DNA of 64,000 bases from Cellulosimicrobium protaetiae (GCF_009708005.2 NZ_CP052757.1:1736001-1800000); one strand, 5' to 3'. Counted from the first letter of the stretch, positions 25,144-34,887 are shown. Numbers and translations are program-made. The notes: a model not told the origin generated them from the sequence alone.

Positions 25144-28100
25144 ATGAGCAACGACGCGCCCGCCCGGCCGCTCCCCACCCCCGGAGCCGTCGGCGGAACG
25201 ACCCTCACCTCCCCGGAGGACCTCGTCGAGGAGGCCGTCGCCCTGGCCGGCCGCTGGCTCGCAGCCAGCGAAGGTGCGGGTGACGCGCGCGCCCGGAGGA
25301 CCGCCGAGCGGCTCGGCGCGCTCGTCTCCGACCCCGCGGGCCTCGAGCTCGCGGTCCGGTTCGTCGACGACGTCGCGCGCCCCCAGGACGTGCACGTCGC
25401 CGCGCGGGCGCTCGGTCGCCTCGGCGAGCTCGCCGGGAGCGCAGGCTCGTTCCTCGGGCCGGTCGACCGGACGCTGCTGCGCGTCGGGGCGGGCGTCGCT
25501 CCCGTGCTGCCGCGCGTCGTCGTGCCCGCCGCGCGCGTGCGGCTGCGCCAGCTCGTGGGTCACCTCGTGGCCGACGCCGGTCGCGGCCTCGGCCCGCACC
25601 TCGCCCGGACCCGGGCGGAGGGCTACGCGCTCAACGTCAACCTGCTCGGCGAGGCCGTGCTCGGCGAGTCCGAGGCGGACGCGCGGCTCGAGCGCACGCT
25701 CGCGCTCGTGCGGCGGCCCGACGTCGACTACGTGTCGGTCAAGGTGTCGTCCGTCGCGTCGCAGCTCGTCACGTGGGACCTCGACGGGTCGTGCGAGCGC
25801 GTCGTCGAGCGGCTGCTGCCGCTGTACCGGGCCGCGCGCGACCACGGGGTGTTCCTCAACCTCGACATGGAGGAGTACAAGGACCTCGCCCTGACGACCG
25901 CGGTGTTCCGCGAGATCCTCGCGCACGACGACCTGCACGACCTCGAGGCCGGGATCGTGCTCCAGGCGTACCTGCCGGACGCGCTCGGCGCGCTCGGCGG
26001 GCTCACGCGCTTCGCGACCGAGCGTGTCGCGGCCGGGGGAGCGCCCGTCAAGGTACGCCTCGTCAAGGGCGCGAACCTCGCGATGGAGGCCGTCGAGGCC
26101 GAGCTGCACGGCTGGCCGCAGGCGCCCTACCCCACGAAGCCCGACGTCGACGCGAACTACGTCCGCCTCCTCGACCACGCCCTGCGCGCGCCGCGGACCG
26201 ACGCCGTCCGCATCGGCGTCGCGAGCCACAACCTCTTCCACGTCGCGCTCGCCGTGCTCCTCGGCCGGGCCCGCGGCGTGAGCCACGCGCTCGACGTCGA
26301 GATGCTGCAGGGCATGGCCCCCGGCGAGGCGCGCGCCGTGCGCGACGAGGTCGCGGCCGACCGCGTCGAGAGCGGCCCGCACGCGGGGCGGGGCGGGCGG
26401 GTCGTGCTGTACACGCCCGTCGTGCGCGACGAGGACTTCGACGTCGCGATCTCTTACCTGGTGCGCCGCCTCGAGGAGAACGCCGCCGAGCAGAACTTCC
26501 TGCACGCCATGTTCGCGCCCGACGGGTCGCCCGCGGGCAGCCCCATGGAGCGTCAGGAGGCCGCGTTCCGCGCGTCCGTGCGCCACGGCGTCCACTACAC
26601 GGAAGCCGACGTGACCCCCCGCCGCCTTCCCCGCCCCGCCGTCGAGCCCGGGGTCGCTCCCGACGAGGCGACCGTCGTGGGGACAGGTCCCGGGTTCGGC
26701 ACCGGGTTTGCGAACGCCGCCGACACCGACCCCGCCGTCGCGGCGTCGCGCGACTGGGCGCGACACGTCACCGGCCCGGACTCCGGGTTCGTCCCCGTCC
26801 GCTCGGCCGAGCTCACGTCCGCCGCGCAGGTGGACGACGCCGTCGCGACCGCCGTGCGCGCGACCGCGGCGTGGTCGCGGGTCGCCCCGGCTGCCCGGGC
26901 CGCCGCGCTGCGCGCCGTCGCCCGGCGGCTCGAGGAGGCGCGCACCGACCTCGTCGCCGCGATGGTGCACGAGCCGGGCAAGACCGTCGCCGAGGCCGAC
27001 CCCGAGGTGAGCGAGGCCGTCGACTTCGCGACCTACTACGCGCGCTCCGCCGAGGACCTGGACCGCGTCACCGGGGCACGCTTCACGCCCGACGGCGTCA
27101 CGCTCGTCACCCCGCCGTGGAACTTCCCCGTCGCGATCCCCGTCGGCGGGGTCCTCGCGGCGCTCGCGGCCGGGTCCGCGGTGCTCGCCAAGCCCGCGCC
27201 CCCGACGCCGCGCTGCCTCGAGGTCGCCGTCGAGGCGATCCACGCGGGCCTGCGTGACGCCGTCGCGGCCGCGCCGGGGGAATTCGCCGGGCTGGACGCG
27301 GGCTCGGTCACCGACGTCGTGCAGTACGTCCGCGTCCCCGACGACGAGCTCGGGACGCGCCTCGTCACGCACGACGACGTCGCGCGCGTCGTGCTCACGG
27401 GCTCGATCGAGACCGCGCAGCTCTTCGCGCGGTGGAAGCCGTCCCGGCCCGTGCTCGCGGAGACGTCGGGCAAGAACTCGCTCGTCATCACGCCGTCGGC
27501 GGACCTCGACCTCGCCGTCGCGGACCTCGTGCGCTCGGCGTTCGGGCACGCGGGGCAGAAGTGCTCGGCCGCGTCGCTCGCGATCCTCGTGGGGTCGGCG
27601 GGCGACCCGCGGACCGAGACGGGGCGCCGCGTGCGGCGCCAGCTCGTGGACGCGGTGCGCTCGCTCGCCGTCGGCCCGGCCACCGACGTCTCGACGACCA
27701 TGGGCCCGCTCACCGAGCCTGCCTCGGGCAAGCTGCTGTACGCGCTGACGACCCTGGATCCGGGGGAGTCGTGGCTCGTGCGGCCGCGGCAGCGGGACGG
27801 CGGGCCGGACCTGGAGGGCCGCCTCTGGACGCCCGGCCTCAAGGAGGGCGTCGCGCCCGGATCGCCGTTCCACCTCACCGAGTACTTCGGTCCCGTCCTC
27901 GGGATCATGACGGCCGCGACGCTCGACGAGGCGATCGCGCTCCAGAACGCCGTCCCGTTCGGGCTCACGGGCGGCATCCACAGCCTCGACGACGCCGAGG
28001 TCGCGCGCTGGCTCGACGCCGTCCAGGTGGGCAACGCGTACGTCAACCGGCACATCACCGGGGCGATCGTGCAGCGGCAGTCGTTCGGCGGCTGGAAGCA

Positions 28101-28743
28101 GTCGGCCGTCGGGCCGGGCGCCAAGGCAGGCGGGCCGAACTACGTCGCGCAGCTCGGCCGCTGGGCCGACGCGCCGGGCGAGGGCACTGATAGTGGCGCC
28201 GTCACGTCGTCGGGCACCCCTGCCTCCGGGACCGCCACGCCCGACGCGGCACCGCCCGCGCGCGAGGCCTCGCCCGAGGCGTGGCTCGCGTGGGCGCAGG
28301 CCGACGACGCGCGGTGGTGGCAGCGAGAGTTCTCCGTCGGCCACGACCCCTCGGGCCTGCACGTCGAGTCGAACGTGTTCCGCTACCGCCCGGTCGACGT
28401 GCTCACCGTGCGCGTCGGGACCGACGCGCTGCCGGTCGAGGTCGAGCGCGTGCTGCACGCCGCGCGGACGGCGGGCGTGCCGGCGGTGGTCGTGCCGTCG
28501 GCCGGCGACGCGGCGGTGAGCGACGGCGACTTCGCGCGACGCGTCGCGTCGGGTGCTGTCCGGGGACGCGTCCGCGTGGTCGGGTCGGCGCCGGGCCTGC
28601 ACGAGGCCGCCGCCGAGCGCGTCGGCGACGTGACCGTCCTGGACCACCCGGTCGTCGCGAGCGGACGCCGCGAGCTCCTCACGGTGCTGCACGAGCAGGC
28701 GGTCAGCCGCACCACGCACCGGTACGGCCACGTCAAGCACTGA
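25144..28743 (+). CDS. putA: Bifunctional proline dehydrogenase / L-glutamate-gamma-semialdehyde dehydrogenase (PutA)
   Basis: 1199 residues. Proline dehydrogenase half (about 60-500): YVSVKVSSVASQL, FLNLDMEEYKD, VRLVKGANLAMEAVEAE, VASHNLFHVA. Aldehyde dehydrogenase half (about 540-1010): TPPWNFPVAIPVGG, ETSGKNS with general base Glu773, and GHAGQKCSAAS with nucleophile Cys807. A C-terminal extension of about 190 residues follows. It oxidises proline to P5C (FAD) and then to glutamate (NAD+). The ATG directly abuts GGAGGG, an unusually short SD spacing, so the start is the least certain part. Divergent from the PAS-AraC regulator. Confidence 0.95.
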   Translation: MSNDAPARPLPTPGAVGGTTLTSPEDLVEEAVALAGRWLAASEGAGDARARRTAERLGALVSDPAGLELAVRFVDDVARPQDVHVAARALGRLGELAGSAGSFLGPVDRTLLRVGAGVAPVLPRVVVPAARVRLRQLVGHLVADAGRGLGPHLARTRAEGYALNVNLLGEAVLGESEADARLERTLALVRRPDVDYVSVKVSSVASQLVTWDLDGSCERVVERLLPLYRAARDHGVFLNLDMEEYKDLALTTAVFREILAHDDLHDLEAGIVLQAYLPDALGALGGLTRFATERVAAGGAPVKVRLVKGANLAMEAVEAELHGWPQAPYPTKPDVDANYVRLLDHALRAPRTDAVRIGVASHNLFHVALAVLLGRARGVSHALDVEMLQGMAPGEARAVRDEVAADRVESGPHAGRGGRVVLYTPVVRDEDFDVAISYLVRRLEENAAEQNFLHAMFAPDGSPAGSPMERQEAAFRASVRHGVHYTEADVTPRRLPRPAVEPGVAPDEATVVGTGPGFGTGFANAADTDPAVAASRDWARHVTGPDSGFVPVRSAELTSAAQVDDAVATAVRATAAWSRVAPAARAAALRAVARRLEEARTDLVAAMVHEPGKTVAEADPEVSEAVDFATYYARSAEDLDRVTGARFTPDGVTLVTPPWNFPVAIPVGGVLAALAAGSAVLAKPAPPTPRCLEVAVEAIHAGLRDAVAAAPGEFAGLDAGSVTDVVQYVRVPDDELGTRLVTHDDVARVVLTGSIETAQLFARWKPSRPVLAETSGKNSLVITPSADLDLAVADLVRSAFGHAGQKCSAASLAILVGSAGDPRTETGRRVRRQLVDAVRSLAVGPATDVSTTMGPLTEPASGKLLYALTTLDPGESWLVRPRQRDGGPDLEGRLWTPGLKEGVAPGSPFHLTEYFGPVLGIMTAATLDEAIALQNAVPFGLTGGIHSLDDAEVARWLDAVQVGNAYVNRHITGAIVQRQSFGGWKQSAVGPGAKAGGPNYVAQLGRWADAPGEGTDSGAVTSSGTPASGTATPDAAPPAREASPEAWLAWAQADDARWWQREFSVGHDPSGLHVESNVFRYRPVDVLTVRVGTDALPVEVERVLHAARTAGVPAVVVPSAGDAAVSDGDFARRVASGAVRGRVRVVGSAPGLHEAAAERVGDVTVLDHPVVASGRRELLTVLHEQAVSRTTHRYGHVKH

Positions 28744-28753
28744 GCCCGCGTCG

Positions 28754-28798
28754 CCACCGCGGGAGAGGCCCGGCCAGGACGGGTCGCTCCCGCGGTGG
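28754..28798. terminator. Hairpin terminator between convergent putA and winged-helix genes
   Basis: CCACCGCGGGAG and CTCCCGCGGTGG pair over 12 bp, loop 21 nt, 10 nt past the putA stop. No U tract. Confidence 0.7.
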
Positions 28799-28806
28799 AA
28801 CAGGCG

Positions 28807-30003
28807 CTACCGCGGGGCGACGGTGACGGAGGCCGCGTCGCGGAAGCCGCGCAGGCGTTCCGCCTGCTCGGCGACGGCGTCCGTGAGGCGCGCGTCCCAC
28901 GGGACCCACGGGTCCGTGAGGACGGTGAGCCGTCGGCCCGACGCGCGGGGCCGCCACGTCCCGACGACCTCACCGTCCGCGAGCACGGCCCCGGGCCGGC
29001 CGAGCACACGCCAGAGGTCCTTGGCGCGGGACGCGTCCGGGACGAGCGTGACGCGGTCGCGGAGCTGGAGGGAGAGGTCGTAGGGGCCGACGAGCCGGAC
29101 GACGGGCTCGCCCGCCGCGCGCGCGTCGCGGAGCCGCGCCGCGGCGCCGACGAGCCGCTCGACGTCGTCGGCCAGGACCCAGCGCTCGGCCGGGCGCGCA
29201 CCCGGGTCGGCGTCGGCGACCTCGGCACGTACCGCATGCTCGGGCCAGTGGGTCCGCACCTCCTTGACCGGGGCGTCGAGGAACCCGGCGACGTCCTGGA
29301 CGCTCGCCGCGGGGAAGAAGCGCAGGTAGCCGCGCACGACGTCGAGGCGCGGCACGGCCTCGGACCCGAGCCGGGCGTACAGCGGCGGTTCGAGGTCCGG
29401 GATCCGTCGCAGGACCGGTGGCGACGTCCCCGGCTCGAGCTCGAGGCCGGCCTGGAGCGCCGCGAGCCGGAACGTCTGCTCGTAGCTGTGCGTCGCGCCG
29501 CACGGGCGGCACCAGCGCAGGTAGGGCTCGTCGAGGCGCTCCGTCACCCGCGTCGAGAGGTCGCCCTTGACCGTGGGCGCGTCGACGAGCTCGCGCTCGA
29601 GCCGCGCCTCGGTGCGCAGCGCGTCGAGCACCGCGACGCCCGCAGCGCGCAGGGGCCGGCTCGCGTCGAAGACGCGCTTGGCGGCGTCGGCCTCCGAGAA
29701 CGGGGCGGTCGCGACCGCGACGTCGCCCAGGTCCACGCGGCGGTAGACGTGCGGCGCGCCCCGCAGCGTCCAGGCGAGGGCGAGGTCCGGCGGCAGGCTG
29801 CCCGGCCGCACGTCCGGGGCGCCGCGGAGCGCGAGCGCCCAGGCGGCGCCGTCGGGCCCCGTGTCCTGCACGCCCAGGTCGAGCGCCGCGACGTCGACGG
29901 GCGAGGCGGCCGAGCCTGGCGCCCGGTCGAGCTGCTGGGCGTGCCAGCGGGCCGCGAGCACGTCGGCGCGCGAGATCGTGACGGAGGCCGGGGTCGGGTC
30001 CAC
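28807..30003 (-). CDS. Winged-helix DNA-binding protein, AlkZ/YcaQ-like (HTH_42)
   Basis: 398 residues from GTG 30003; TAGCCT lies 6 nt upstream, indicating a leaderless mRNA. The N-terminal region (VLAARWHAQQLDR, LDLGVQDTGPDGAAWALALR) and the central VYRRVDLGDVAVATAPFSEADAAKR and LRWCRPCGATHSYEQTFRLAAL blocks match the HTH_42 superfamily. That superfamily includes the AlkZ/AlkX DNA glycosylases, which repair crosslinks or bulky alkyl adducts. The glycosylase QxQ/QxD catalytic motif near residue 45 reads VQDTG here, resembling the AlkX-type arrangement. Activity is therefore plausible but unproven. Monocistronic. Confidence 0.75.
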   Translation of the reverse strand: MDPTPASVTISRADVLAARWHAQQLDRAPGSAASPVDVAALDLGVQDTGPDGAAWALALRGAPDVRPGSLPPDLALAWTLRGAPHVYRRVDLGDVAVATAPFSEADAAKRVFDASRPLRAAGVAVLDALRTEARLERELVDAPTVKGDLSTRVTERLDEPYLRWCRPCGATHSYEQTFRLAALQAGLELEPGTSPPVLRRIPDLEPPLYARLGSEAVPRLDVVRGYLRFFPAASVQDVAGFLDAPVKEVRTHWPEHAVRAEVADADPGARPAERWVLADDVERLVGAAARLRDARAAGEPVVRLVGPYDLSLQLRDRVTLVPDASRAKDLWRVLGRPGAVLADGEVVGTWRPRASGRRLTVLTDPWVPWDARLTDAVAEQAERLRGFRDAASVTVAPR

Positions 30004-30062
30004 GACCTCAGGCTACGGGCGACCACCCACCCTGAGCCGGGTCCGCCCGGCCCGCCGACGCC

Positions 30063-30090
30063 GCTCCCGACGCGCCTCGGCGCCGGGAGC
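30063..30090 (-). terminator. Hairpin after the CebR-like repressor gene
   Basis: GCTCCCG and CGGGAGC pair over 7 bp immediately before the stop codon (minus strand). It ends the five-gene sugar operon. Confidence 0.55.
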
Positions 30091-30091
30091 G

Positions 30092-31108
30092 TCAGACCGA
30101 GTCGCGCTCGACGAGCTCCGGCGCGAGCACGTGCGACGCGATCTCGTCCCCGCGTCCACCGACGAGGTCGAGCAGGAGGTCCGTCGCGCCACGGACCATC
30201 TCGACCATGGGGTTCTGGACCGTGGTGAGCGGCGGGACCGTTGACGCGGCGGTCGCGAGATTGTCGAAGCCGACGACGGACACGTCGCGCGGCACCTCGC
30301 GACCGTGCGCCGCGAGGACGCGCAGCGCGCCCTCCGCCATGAGGTCGGAGGCGACGAACAGTCCGTCGACGTCGGGGTGCGTCGCGAGGATGCGTTCCAT
30401 CGCCACGGCGCCGCCCGCGACGGCGAAGTCGCCGATCTCGACCGCGTCGTCGGGCAGACCGGCACCCTGGAGCACCTCGCGCCAGCCCGTGAGCCGGTCG
30501 ACGCCGGCCGTCATGTCCTGCGGGCCGGCGATCGTCGCGATGCGCTTCCGCCCCGCCTCGACGAGCCGGCGCGCGGCCAGGCGGCCGCCCTCGACGTTGT
30601 CGACGTCGACGTAGAGCAGGTCGGGCGTCGGGCGGAACGGTCGCCCGACGAACACCGCGGGCAGCCGGGCGGCGAGCAGCGCCTCCTCGAGCTCGTCGTC
30701 GCGGTGGTGCGACGCGACGATCGCGCCGTCCACGTGCCCGCTGCTCAGGTACCGCACGATGCGCCCCGGCTGCTCGTCGGGCCGTGCGAACAGCAGCACG
30801 AGCTGGAGGTCCGTGCCGCCGAGCGCAGCGCTGACGCCGCGCATCGTGCCCGCGAGGAACGGGTCGGTGAGGATGCGCTCGTCCGGCTCGGGGACTACGA
30901 GGGCGATCGAGTCGGTGCGGCGGGTCACGAGGGAGCGGGCGGCGCGGTTGGGCGTGTAGCCGAGCTGGGCGACGGCGGCGTCGACGGCCGCCTGGGCCTC
31001 GGGCGACACGCGCAGGCCGCCGTTGATCGCGCGCGACGCGGTCGAGCGCGAGACACCCGCCGTCTGGGCCACCTCGTCCAGGGTCGGCGCGGAGCGCAGG
31101 CTGTTCAT
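30092..31108 (-). CDS. LacI-family repressor, CebR-like
   Basis: 338 residues from ATG 31108; GATACT lies 6 nt upstream (31120-31115), so it has its own leaderless transcript besides read-through from the sugar operon. HTH TLDEVAQTAGVSRSTASRAINGGLRVSPEAQ is at the N-terminus. The effector domain includes YTPNRAARSLVTRRTDSIALVVPEP and DVSVVGFDNLATAASTVPPLTTVQNPM. In streptomycetes CebR represses cebEFG-bglC and is released by cello-oligosaccharides. The same gene order and three CebR-like boxes upstream of the operon support that identity here. Confidence 0.88.
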   Translation of the reverse strand: MNSLRSAPTLDEVAQTAGVSRSTASRAINGGLRVSPEAQAAVDAAVAQLGYTPNRAARSLVTRRTDSIALVVPEPDERILTDPFLAGTMRGVSAALGGTDLQLVLLFARPDEQPGRIVRYLSSGHVDGAIVASHHRDDELEEALLAARLPAVFVGRPFRPTPDLLYVDVDNVEGGRLAARRLVEAGRKRIATIAGPQDMTAGVDRLTGWREVLQGAGLPDDAVEIGDFAVAGGAVAMERILATHPDVDGLFVASDLMAEGALRVLAAHGREVPRDVSVVGFDNLATAASTVPPLTTVQNPMVEMVRGATDLLLDLVGGRGDEIASHVLAPELVERDSV

Positions 31109-31163
31109 CAGGACAGTATCCCGCGCGCGCTCGCCCGACCGCACCGCCCCGCTCACCGTGTCG

Positions 31164-32699
31164 TCACTCCCCGGCGGCGGTGTCCGCGGCGGACGCGTCG
31201 CGCGCGGGGACGGCGTTGTCGCGCGCGACCTGCGCGTACCAGGCGCCGCTCGCCTTGACCGTGCGCTCCTGCGTCTCGTAGTCGACGCGGACGATGCCGA
31301 ACCGCTTGGTGTACCCGAGCGCCCACTCGAAGTTGTCGAGGAGCGACCACGCGAAGTACCCGCGCACGTCCGCGCCGGCGTCGATCGCGTCGCGCGTCGC
31401 GCGCAGGTGCGCGTCGAGGAACTCGAGCCGGTCCTGGTCGTCCACCGCGCCGTCCTCGGCCACCTGGTCGGGGTAGGCCGCGCCGTTCTCGGTGATGTAC
31501 ATCGCCACGCCGCGCGGGCCGGTGAAGTCCTGCTGGAGGCGCGTGAGCAGGCGCGTCAGCCCCTCGGGCTGCACCTCCCAGCCCATGTCCGTGCGGGGCA
31601 GGCCGCGCGAGCGGTCGTGCGCGTCGTCCGCGGCCGGGAAGGGGGACGCCGTCGAGCGCACCGGCGCGTCGTCCGCGGGCTCGTCGCGCACGCCCTCGGG
31701 GCGCGTCCCGCCGCCGGCCTCGGTCGCGGGCAGCGGGTGCCCCGACACGGCGCCGCCGTTGTAGTAGTTCACCCCGAGCGTGTCGATCGGCGTGGAGATG
31801 ATCTCGAGGTCGCCGTCCTTGACGTGGTCGAGCAGCCCGTAGGGCGCGACGTCCTCCAGGACGTCCGCGGGGTACTCGCCGTGGAAGACGGGGTCGAGGA
31901 AGATCCGGTTGAACTGCCCGTCGATGCGGCGCGCGGCGTCGACGTCGGCCGGGTCCTGCGGGTCGACCGGGTCGGAGACCGTGAAGTTCAGCGTGAGGCC
32001 GAGGTTCGCCTCCGGCGCGCGCTCGCGCAGCGCCTGGACGGCGAGGCCGTGGCCGAGCAGGAGGTGGTGCGCCGCGGCGAGACCGTCCTCGCGCGACTGG
32101 CGGCCGGGCGCGTGCACGCCCGCCGTGTAGCCGAGGAAGGCCGAGCACCACGGCTCGTTGAGCGTCGTCCAGACGCCCACGCGGTCGCCGAGCGCCTCGT
32201 GCATCGTCACGGCGTACTCGGCGAAGAGGTAGGCCGTGTCGCGCGAGGTCCAGCCGCCCTTCTCCTCGAGCGCCTGCGGCAGGTCCCAGTGGTACAGGGT
32301 CAGCCACGGCAGGATGTCCGCGCCGAGCAGCTCGTCGACGAGGCGGTCGTAGAAGGCGATGCCCGCCGGGTTGGGCGCGCCGCCGTCGGGCCGGACGCGC
32401 GCCCACGACGTCGAGAACCGGTACGTGCCGAGGTTGAGCTCGCGCATGAGCGCGACGTCCTCGCGGTACCGGTGGTAGTGGTCGCACGCGACCATGCCGT
32501 CGTCTCCGTTCACGACAGCGCCCGGGACGCGGGCGAACGCGTCCCACACCGAGTCCGTACGGCCGTCGGTGTGCCCCGCGCCCTCGATCTGGAACGCGGC
32601 GGTCGCGGCCCCCCAGAGGAAGCCCGGGGGCATCTCGACGCGTCCGGTCGCGGTCGCCGGGTTCGGGAGGAGGGGCGCGGACGGGACGAAGCTGGTCAT
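31164..32699 (-). CDS. Beta-glucosidase, GH1
   Basis: 511 residues, no signal peptide, so intracellular. GH1 signature FLWGAATAAFQIEGA near residue 27; acid/base Glu182 in TTLNEPW; nucleophile Glu404 in YITENGAAY; closing FAWSLLDNFEWALGYTKRFGI. An acidic, Pro/Ala/Asp-rich insertion at about 320-368 is longer than usual. It hydrolyses cellobiose and short cello-oligosaccharides brought in by the upstream ABC importer (BglC role). It lies between the permease genes and the CebR-like repressor. Confidence 0.93.
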   Translation of the reverse strand: MTSFVPSAPLLPNPATATGRVEMPPGFLWGAATAAFQIEGAGHTDGRTDSVWDAFARVPGAVVNGDDGMVACDHYHRYREDVALMRELNLGTYRFSTSWARVRPDGGAPNPAGIAFYDRLVDELLGADILPWLTLYHWDLPQALEEKGGWTSRDTAYLFAEYAVTMHEALGDRVGVWTTLNEPWCSAFLGYTAGVHAPGRQSREDGLAAAHHLLLGHGLAVQALRERAPEANLGLTLNFTVSDPVDPQDPADVDAARRIDGQFNRIFLDPVFHGEYPADVLEDVAPYGLLDHVKDGDLEIISTPIDTLGVNYYNGGAVSGHPLPATEAGGGTRPEGVRDEPADDAPVRSTASPFPAADDAHDRSRGLPRTDMGWEVQPEGLTRLLTRLQQDFTGPRGVAMYITENGAAYPDQVAEDGAVDDQDRLEFLDAHLRATRDAIDAGADVRGYFAWSLLDNFEWALGYTKRFGIVRVDYETQERTVKASGAWYAQVARDNAVPARDASAADTAAGE

Positions 32700-32732
32700 G
32701 GGTCGATTGTCCTTCGAGAGGTCGAGGATTGG

Positions 32733-32764
32733 CGCGCGGGCGGGCCGGTGGGCCCGCCCGCGCG
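32733..32764 (-). terminator. Hairpin between permease and beta-glucosidase genes
   Basis: Arms 32733-32745 and 32752-32764 pair perfectly over 13 bp around a 6-nt loop. Inside the operon it may attenuate read-through from the transporter into bgl; no U tract. Confidence 0.6.
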
Positions 32765-32826
32765 ACGGTCTGCCGCGCGGGCGTCGCGCACCGGGGTGGT
32801 GCGCGGCCGCGCGGTGGCGCCGGGCG

Positions 32827-33747
32827 TCAGCCCTTGACGGCGCCCTGCATGATGCCCGCCACGAGCTGGCGGCCGGTGAAGATGAAGATGACGATCAGCG
32901 GCAGGGTCACCAGGAAGATCCCCGCCATGACGAGCGAGTAGTCGACGAAGAAGTTCGCCTGGAGGGACCGGACGACCAGCGGCAACGTCGGGTTGTTCTG
33001 GTTGAGCACGATCGACGGCCAGAAGAAGTTCGTCCACTGCTGCACGAAGGTGAACAGACCGAGCATCGCGGCGGCAGGGCGCGCCGCGGGGAGCGCGATG
33101 GACCAGAACGTGCGGAACATCGACGCGCCGTCGACGCGGGCCGCCTCGATGAGCTCGTAGGGCAGCGCCTCGCCGAGGTACTGCGTCATCCAAAACACGC
33201 CGAACGCGGTGACGAGCGCCGGCACGATGACGGCCTGGAGCTTGCCGATCCACCCGAGGTCCGACATGAGGATGTACATCGGGATGACGCCCAGCTGCGT
33301 CGGTACCGCCATCGTCGCGATGACGAACACGAGCAGCGGCCCGCGGCCGCGGAACCGGAGCTTGGCGAACGAGAAGCCGGCGAGCGTCGAGAAGAGCACG
33401 ACGGACAGCGACGTGAGCACCGCGACGACCACCGAGTTCCAGGCGGCCTTCCAGAAGTTGATCGCGTCGGAGTTCATGACCTCGGCGAACCGGTCGAACA
33501 GGCTCGCGTCCGGCAGGAGCTGCGGCAGCGCGCTCCGCGAGATCTCCTCCGGCGTGGAGGACCCCAGGATCAGCGTGAAGTACAGCGGGAAGATCGAGAC
33601 CAGCAGGACGACCCCGAGGATCGTGTAGGTGACCCAGCGGGGGCGGCGCTGGGTACCGCCGACGTTCTTGCCGGCACCACGGCGTCGGGCGGCGGCGCGG
33701 GCCGCGCCCGGGCCGGCGGTCTGGGCGATGACGGGGACGGAGCTCAT
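32827..33747 (-). CDS. Sugar ABC transporter permease, MalG/CebG-type
   Basis: 306 residues; start overlaps the upstream permease stop by 4 nt. A basic N-terminal tail is followed by TM1 YTILGVVLLVSIFPLYFTLI, and the EAA loop reads ELIEAARVDGASMFRTFWSIALPAARP. The C-terminus QGAVKG is typical of the family. Second channel subunit of the cellobiose-type importer. Confidence 0.9.
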   Translation of the reverse strand: MSSVPVIAQTAGPGAARAAARRRGAGKNVGGTQRRPRWVTYTILGVVLLVSIFPLYFTLILGSSTPEEISRSALPQLLPDASLFDRFAEVMNSDAINFWKAAWNSVVVAVLTSLSVVLFSTLAGFSFAKLRFRGRGPLLVFVIATMAVPTQLGVIPMYILMSDLGWIGKLQAVIVPALVTAFGVFWMTQYLGEALPYELIEAARVDGASMFRTFWSIALPAARPAAAMLGLFTFVQQWTNFFWPSIVLNQNNPTLPLVVRSLQANFFVDYSLVMAGIFLVTLPLIVIFIFTGRQLVAGIMQGAVKG

Positions 33748-34868
33748 CGCTTCCTCCGGTCGGTCGTGCGGGCGGCGGTCGGTGCGGACGCCTGGTCCCC
33801 GGCGGCGGAGCGCTGGGCGGACATGGCGCCCTCGGCGCGCAGGCGCTTCTGGGTCTCACGACGCCGTCTGACCCACCGCGGCGGGCGCGGCTGGGCGTTG
33901 GAGGTGGCGATCCGCCGGGTCACGAGGAAGTTGATCATCCCGATGACGAGGATGAGGAGGAACAGCAGCCAGGCGACCGCGGCCGCGCGGCCGAAGTTCT
34001 TCTGGTTGCCCCACGCGACGTCGTAGAGGTACAGCACGGTGGTCATCCACTGCCGGTCGGCGCCGCCGAGGCCCTGCGCGTCGTACATGCGCGGCTCGTC
34101 GAAGATCTGGAGGCCACCGATGGTCGACGTGATGACCACGAAGATGATCGTCGCGCGGATCTGCGGGACGGTGACGGAGAAGAACTGGCGCACGCGGCCG
34201 GCGCCGTCGATGATCGCGGCCTCGTACAGCTCGCGCGGCACGGCCTGCATCGCGGCGAGGAAGATCAGCGCGTTGTAGCCCGTCCAGCGGAAGTTCACCA
34301 TCGACGCGATGGCGACGTGGCTCGCGAGCGCGTCCGCGTGCCAGCGGATCGGCTCGATGCCGACGAAGCCGAGGAGCTCGTTGATGAGGCCGTACTGGTC
34401 GGCGAAGAGGCGGCCGAAGATCATCGACACCGCGACGGGGGCGACGACGTAGGGGAGCAGGACCCCCATGCGCCAGAACGTGGCGGCACGCAGGTTCTGG
34501 TCGAGCAGCGCGGCGATCGCGATGGCGGCGATGACCTGCGGCACGGAGGAGAGCAGGAAGATCGAGAACGTGTTGCGCAGCGACTTCCAGAACGTGGGCT
34601 GCGCGAGGACGTCCGTGTAGTTCTGCAGGCCGACGAAGTCGCCCTGCCCACCGAGCAGGTTCCAGTCGTAGACCGACACCACGGCGGTGTACACGAGCGG
34701 GAAGAGCCCCGTGATCGCGAACAGGATGAAGAACGGCGAGATGTAGAGGTAGGGCGAGACCTTGACGTCCCAGCGGCTCAGGCGCTGGGAGAAGCCGACG
34801 CGGCGCGGCGTGCGCGGCGACGGCCCGCTGAGCCCGGGCGTGGGCTGGGTGGGCGAGAGGACGGCCAT
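33744..34868 (-). CDS. Sugar ABC transporter permease, MalF/CebF-type
   Basis: 374 residues. TM1 is at about 40-60 (LYISPFFILFAITGLFPLVYT). The EAA loop is ELYEAAIIDGAGRVRQFFSVTVPQIR. The protein ends in a long basic cytoplasmic tail of about 55 residues (RRRETQKRLRAEGAMS...). First channel subunit, separated from the binding-protein gene by a perfect 15-bp hairpin and an 11-bp tandem repeat. No ATPase subunit is encoded in the operon, as for CebEFG, which relies on a remote MsiK. Confidence 0.9.
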   Translation of the reverse strand: MAVLSPTQPTPGLSGPSPRTPRRVGFSQRLSRWDVKVSPYLYISPFFILFAITGLFPLVYTAVVSVYDWNLLGGQGDFVGLQNYTDVLAQPTFWKSLRNTFSIFLLSSVPQVIAAIAIAALLDQNLRAATFWRMGVLLPYVVAPVAVSMIFGRLFADQYGLINELLGFVGIEPIRWHADALASHVAIASMVNFRWTGYNALIFLAAMQAVPRELYEAAIIDGAGRVRQFFSVTVPQIRATIIFVVITSTIGGLQIFDEPRMYDAQGLGGADRQWMTTVLYLYDVAWGNQKNFGRAAAVAWLLFLLILVIGMINFLVTRRIATSNAQPRPPRWVRRRRETQKRLRAEGAMSAQRSAAGDQASAPTAARTTDRRKR

Positions 34869-34887
34869 GTGGGATTCCTGGGCTGCT

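Noticed and set aside
24526-28740. A 1404-codon open frame on the minus strand opposite putA
   Set aside because: It mirrors putA codons (GC-rich third positions keep the antisense open), has low-complexity Arg/Gly/Asp content and no domain, and would overlap an unambiguous enzyme.
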